Source: Mycolicibacterium crocinum | Lineage (GTDB): Bacteria; Actinomycetota; Actinomycetes; Mycobacteriales; Mycobacteriaceae | Assembly: GCF_022370635.2 (NCBI RefSeq) | Contig: NZ_CP092362.2 | Span: forward strand, 5,580,001-5,644,000 | Length of the DNA stretch: 64,000 nt | Reading direction: 5' to 3' | Part shown: one piece after another, positions 60,732 to 64,000 of the stretch | Numbering within the stretch: the first letter of the stretch is position 1 | How the letters are laid out: every line of letters starts with the position of its first letter | Position numbers and translations under genes: made by a program | The notes under the pieces: generated by a model | Databases searched by the model: none | The model's input: the letters and a program-made list of their open reading frames with translations, nothing else | Told to the model about the DNA's origin: nothing

Positions 60732-62642
60732 TTACTTCGGCGCGCTCAGGTCGTAGACCTCGGTGCCCCCGATGTCCTGGGCGGTGAAGTGCTGCTGCAC
60801 CCACTGCGTGATCTGTGTTCCGGTGCCCGACTCCCCGCCTGGGCCACCGCGATGGTTGCCACCGGGACCGCCGCCGACGATGAAGTAGTGGACCTGCCCG
60901 GACGCCACGTAGTTCTGGAACTGCTCCAGAGTCGGTGAGTTGTCGCCGCCGCTGAACCCGCCGATCGACATGATCGACGTGCCGGTCGCGAGTTCGAGAC
61001 TGCCCGCGACGTGCGACCCGACAGTGGCTGCGGCCCAACGGTTGTCAGCCTGCAGGAGCAGACCTTTGAGTTCGGAGTTGTCCGACGGCTGCACCTCTTG
61101 CCCCCCGGGCCCGCCGGGACCACCGAAGCCGAATCCGCCACCGGCGCGGGCCGGACCCGACGTCGGGATACCGCCACCGTGGCTACCGGCGACTGTCTCC
61201 ACCGTGTAGGCCGCGGTCGCACCGAGCCCGAACAGCAGGCCTGCCGCGGCGACCGCGACGGTCCACCGGCCCAGCCGATGAGCGCCGGCCACCAGCACGG
61301 CGGACACCAGAATCGCGCCGACCAGAACGGTCCAGCGCAACCAGGGCATCCACTCCGGCGTGCGATCGAGCAGGATGAAATTCCACACCCCGGTGACCAC
61401 GAGCATCGTTGCGAGGACGATCCGGGGCGCTACAAAGTCTTTGCCGCGCCACAGTTCTCGCACACCGATACCGATCACCGCACCGATCGCCGGCGCCAAC
61501 GCGATCGTGTAGTAGGGGTGCATGATCCCCTTCATGAAGCTGAACACCACGACCGTGACCACCAGCCAGCCGCCCCACAGCAGTAGTGCCGCTCTGGTCC
61601 GGTCGGTGCGCGGCGCGCGTCGGGTGAACCACAGTCCGGCCACCAGAGCGATCAACGCGGCGGGCAACAACCAGGAGATCTCGGTTCCCATCGACTCGCC
61701 GAACATTCGGGTGATGCCGGTGGAACCGCCGAACATCGAGCCGCCCATCGGTCCGGGACCGCCGCCGGAGCCCGAGCTGCCGCCCGGGTTTCCGTCACCG
61801 CCGAACACCCGCCCCAAGCCGTTGTAGCCCAGCGCCAGCTGGAGCAGGCTGTTGTTGGTGGATCCACCGATGTAGGGCCGGGACTCGCTGGGCCAGAGAC
61901 TTACCAGAGCCAAATACCAACCGGCGGACACCACCATCGCGATCAGACCGATCGCCAGGTCGCGCAGCCGTCGCCACACGCTGCCCGGGATCGCGACCAG
62001 CACCACCAGCGCGAAGGCGGGGGTGACCAGCAGAGCCTGCAGGAGCTTGGTCAGGAACGCCAACCCGATGGCGACACCGGCCAGCGCAATCCAACGGGTG
62101 GACTTACCTTCCAGCGCGCGGACCACGCAGTAGGCGGCCACCACCATCAGCAAGACCAGAAGTGCGTCGGGGTTGTTGAACCGGAACATCAATGCCGCCA
62201 CCGGCGTCAGCGCCAGCACGGCTCCGGCCAGCAGGCCGGCACCATCACCGCTGACGCGGCGCACCGCGCTGTAGACCAATGCCACGGACGCAACGCCCAT
62301 GAGCGACTGGGGCACCAGCATGGACAGCGTGCCGAATCCAAAGATCCTGCCGGACAACGCCATTACCCATAGTGCGGCCGGTGGTTTGTCCACGGTGATC
62401 GCATTGCCCGCGTCGATCGAGCCGAACAGCAACGCTTTCCAGCTCTGTGTGCCGGCCTGCACGGCGGCCGCGTAATACTCGTTGGCCCAACCGGCAGCAT
62501 CCAGGCCCCACAGGTAGAGCAGGGCGGTGACCGCGAGCAGAAGACCGAGTGCCGGTCGCACCCAACGCGGACGCACCGCACGCGGCTCGTCCTGCGGATC
62601 GACGACCGTCGGCCTTTCTGTGTGTTCGGCAAGCATGGTCAT
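60732..62642 (-). CDS. Family 39 (ArnT/PMT-like) membrane glycosyltransferase
   Basis: A 636-residue polytopic protein with about 11-13 membrane helices. NAITVDKPPAALWVMALSGR is the family motif (first-loop Asp followed by KPP), with GLDAAGWANEYYAAAVQAGT before it. After the helices comes a glycine-rich external segment (GPARAGGGFGFGGPGGPGG) and a soluble C-terminal domain ending HFTAQDIGGTEVYDLSAPK. It uses a polyprenyl-phosphate sugar to modify a periplasmic acceptor. It overlaps the GT2/GtrA gene by four bases, which may make that lipid-linked sugar. Confidence 0.9.
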   Translation of the reverse strand: MTMLAEHTERPTVVDPQDEPRAVRPRWVRPALGLLLAVTALLYLWGLDAAGWANEYYAAAVQAGTQSWKALLFGSIDAGNAITVDKPPAALWVMALSGRIFGFGTLSMLVPQSLMGVASVALVYSAVRRVSGDGAGLLAGAVLALTPVAALMFRFNNPDALLVLLMVVAAYCVVRALEGKSTRWIALAGVAIGLAFLTKLLQALLVTPAFALVVLVAIPGSVWRRLRDLAIGLIAMVVSAGWYLALVSLWPSESRPYIGGSTNNSLLQLALGYNGLGRVFGGDGNPGGSSGSGGGPGPMGGSMFGGSTGITRMFGESMGTEISWLLPAALIALVAGLWFTRRAPRTDRTRAALLLWGGWLVVTVVVFSFMKGIMHPYYTIALAPAIGAVIGIGVRELWRGKDFVAPRIVLATMLVVTGVWNFILLDRTPEWMPWLRWTVLVGAILVSAVLVAGAHRLGRWTVAVAAAGLLFGLGATAAYTVETVAGSHGGGIPTSGPARAGGGFGFGGPGGPGGQEVQPSDNSELKGLLLQADNRWAAATVGSHVAGSLELATGTSIMSIGGFSGGDNSPTLEQFQNYVASGQVHYFIVGGGPGGNHRGGPGGESGTGTQITQWVQQHFTAQDIGGTEVYDLSAPK

Positions 62643-63883
62643 GACTTTCCTCCAACAGTCTGGCCGGTGCGACGGGGGTGGAACACCCAGCCGCGCAACA
62701 GCACGAAGCGAACGACAGTGGCCATCAGATTGGCCGCGATCAGCACCAGCAGTTCGACGGCCCGGTGCGGCTCACCCAGCATGTGCAGCAGAGCCAGCGC
62801 ACCACTGGTCAGCCCCAGCCCGATGCCGAAGACGACGAATCCCTCGAACTGGTGTCGTGCCACGCCGGTACGACCGCGAACCCCGAACGTGAACCGCCGG
62901 TTGGCCGCGGTGTTGGCGATCGCCGTCACCAACAGCGCGACCAGGTTGGCGCCCTGGGCGCCGATCGGACGCAGCAGCAGGAACAGCAGAAGGTAGGCCA
63001 ACGTCGACGCGATACCGATCGCCGCGAACCGCACACCTTGGTTCAGCAGTGACTTCGGTGCGCCGGCCTGGTTGCCGAACTGGGCACCGATGGCCTGCAC
63101 CGGGATCTGCCCGGTTCCAAAACCCTTGAGCAAGCGGGCAATTCCCTTCAGATCGGCGATTGCGGTGGCCACGATGTCGACCCGGCTGTCGGGATCGTCG
63201 ATCCAGTCGACGGGCACTTCGTGGATACGCAGGCCGCTGCGTTCGGCCAGAACCAGCAGCTCGGTGTCGAAGAACCAGCCGGTGTCCTCGACGTAGGGCA
63301 GCAGCTCGGCGGCGACGTCGGAGCGGATCGCCTTGAACCCGCACTGCGCGTCACTGAACTTGGCAGACAGCGTCGAGCGCAGGATCAGGTTGTAGCACCG
63401 CGAAATCACCTCCCGCTTGGCGCCACGCACGACGCGCGATCCGCGGCTGAGCCGGGTACCGATCGCCAGATCCGAATGTCCCGACACCAGCGGGGCCACC
63501 AGCGGCGCCAGTGCGGCCAGGTCGGTCGACAGGTCGACGTCCATGTAGGCCAGCACCGGCGCATCCGAGTTGGACCACACCGCGTGCAGCGCCCGTCCGC
63601 GGCCCTTCTGCTCCAGGCGCACCGTGCGCACCTCGGGCAGATCAGCGGCCAACCCGGCGGCGACTGAGGGGGTGTCGTCGATGCTCGCATTGTCGGCGAT
63701 CGTGATGCGGAACGAGAACGGGAACGCCTCCCGCAGGTGCCGGTGCAGCCGGTGGATCGAGTCGGCCAGAACGGCCTGCTCGTTGTACACCGGCACGACG
63801 ACATCGAGCACGGGCACACCGCGGTCTGCCGCGATGAGTGCGGCGTTGCGTCGGCGTGCCACGGGGAGGTCGGTGATGGTCAT
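62639..63883 (-). CDS. Fused family 2 glycosyltransferase and GtrA-like membrane protein
   Basis: A 414-residue fusion. Residues about 20-265 are a dolichyl/polyprenyl-phosphate sugar synthase-like GT2: LDVVVPVYNEQAVLADSIHR, ITIADNASIDDT, the DxD in LAYMDVDLSTDLAAL and DAQCGFKAIRSDVAAELLPY. Residues about 285-410 are GtrA-like with four helices (FAAIGIASTLAYLLLFLLL, LVALLVTAIANTAANRRFTF). It is expected to make a polyprenyl-phosphate hexose on the inner face and help flip it for the membrane GT39 enzymes on either side. Confidence 0.92.
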   Translation of the reverse strand: MTITDLPVARRRNAALIAADRGVPVLDVVVPVYNEQAVLADSIHRLHRHLREAFPFSFRITIADNASIDDTPSVAAGLAADLPEVRTVRLEQKGRGRALHAVWSNSDAPVLAYMDVDLSTDLAALAPLVAPLVSGHSDLAIGTRLSRGSRVVRGAKREVISRCYNLILRSTLSAKFSDAQCGFKAIRSDVAAELLPYVEDTGWFFDTELLVLAERSGLRIHEVPVDWIDDPDSRVDIVATAIADLKGIARLLKGFGTGQIPVQAIGAQFGNQAGAPKSLLNQGVRFAAIGIASTLAYLLLFLLLRPIGAQGANLVALLVTAIANTAANRRFTFGVRGRTGVARHQFEGFVVFGIGLGLTSGALALLHMLGEPHRAVELLVLIAANLMATVVRFVLLRGWVFHPRRTGQTVGGKS

Positions 63884-63927
63884 GCTTCTATGGTCGGCGG
63901 CCGCGGTGAGGGCCCAATTTGTCTTTG

Positions 63928-64000
63928 CTATGCGGCGGCTGTGAATCCCTGCGACAGGTCGTAGACCGTCACGTCGTCGATGTCGCGGGACGTGAAATTG
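63928..64000 (-). CDS. C-terminal end of a second family 39 glycosyltransferase, truncated by window edge
   Basis: On the minus strand the last 23 codons before TAG (63930-63928) read NFTSRDIDDVTVYDLSQGFT then AAA. This closely parallels the end of the GT39 gene at 60732 (HFTAQDIGGTEVYDLSAPK), so the gene entering from the right is very probably a paralog of it. The gene ends 44 bp before the GT2/GtrA start and probably belongs to the same transcript. Confidence 0.75.
   Translation of the reverse strand, partial: NFTSRDIDDVTVYDLSQGFTAAA

Noticed and set aside
1..64000. CRISPR arrays or prophage modules
   Set aside because: No regularly spaced direct repeats and no phage structural, integrase or lysis genes were found; the mobile DNA is limited to three insertion sequences.

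Overview
The window is high-GC DNA from a non-tuberculous mycobacterium, probably an environmental Mycolicibacterium-type species. I infer this from gene content and order. Two blocks follow the Mycobacterium tuberculosis map as I remember it: 1-17.5 kb resembles Rv3720-Rv3731 (CFA synthase, dnaX, aspartate aminotransferase, SRP RNA, tRNA-Ser, lucA, cutinase, PrimPolC, ligC), and 40-47.6 kb resembles Rv3752c-Rv3761c (tadA, tyrA, proZWVX and neighbours). An Rv3762c-like alkylsulfatase and an lpqH-like lipoprotein are present but displaced. No species call is possible from the sequence alone.

Layout. 1-6 kb: lipid methyltransferase, hemophore-like protein, a DUF998/TetR divergent pair with a duplicated operator, dnaX and an aminotransferase, followed by ffs and tRNA-Ser(GGA). 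6.2-15.3 kb: LucA, an oxidoreductase, a cutinase and large secreted proteins with Ser/Thr-rich linkers; one of these, a CocE-like hydrolase, is split by an IS481-family element. 15.3-17.5 kb: PrimPolC and LigC. 17.5-19.9 kb: a reactive-sulfur module (DUF302, CsoR/CstR regulator, metallo-beta-lactamase/rhodanese protein, decayed TauE remnant) with three matching operator boxes. 19.9-25.1 kb: bacterioferritin and IdeR-boxed irtAB. 25.1-30.9 kb: gluQRS, an amino-acid ABC transporter, an amine oxidase and a P450. 31-36.5 kb: an IS110-family element, tgt, a deleted haloalkane dehalogenase, lpqH and a wax-ester/triacylglycerol synthase.

The most interesting accessory locus is at 37.5-39.7 kb, beside tRNA-Ser(CGA). 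Two small WXG100-type genes, a large protein with an N-terminal ESX-export-like region and a C-terminal DUF6883-like domain, and a small DUF4926-like gene lie head to tail with overlapping ends. The layout parallels EsxE-EsxF-CpnT-IFT and suggests a type VII-secreted polymorphic toxin with its immunity protein. The toxic activity is not evident from the sequence.

From 40 kb on: tRNA editing, tyrosine synthesis, glycine-betaine/choline-type uptake, an IS30-family element, two acyl-CoA catabolism clusters (49.6-52.0 kb minus strand, 52.0-56.8 kb plus strand) sharing a divergent operator-like region, an alkylsulfatase, a secreted phosphoesterase and a membrane glycosyltransferase cluster that runs off the right edge.
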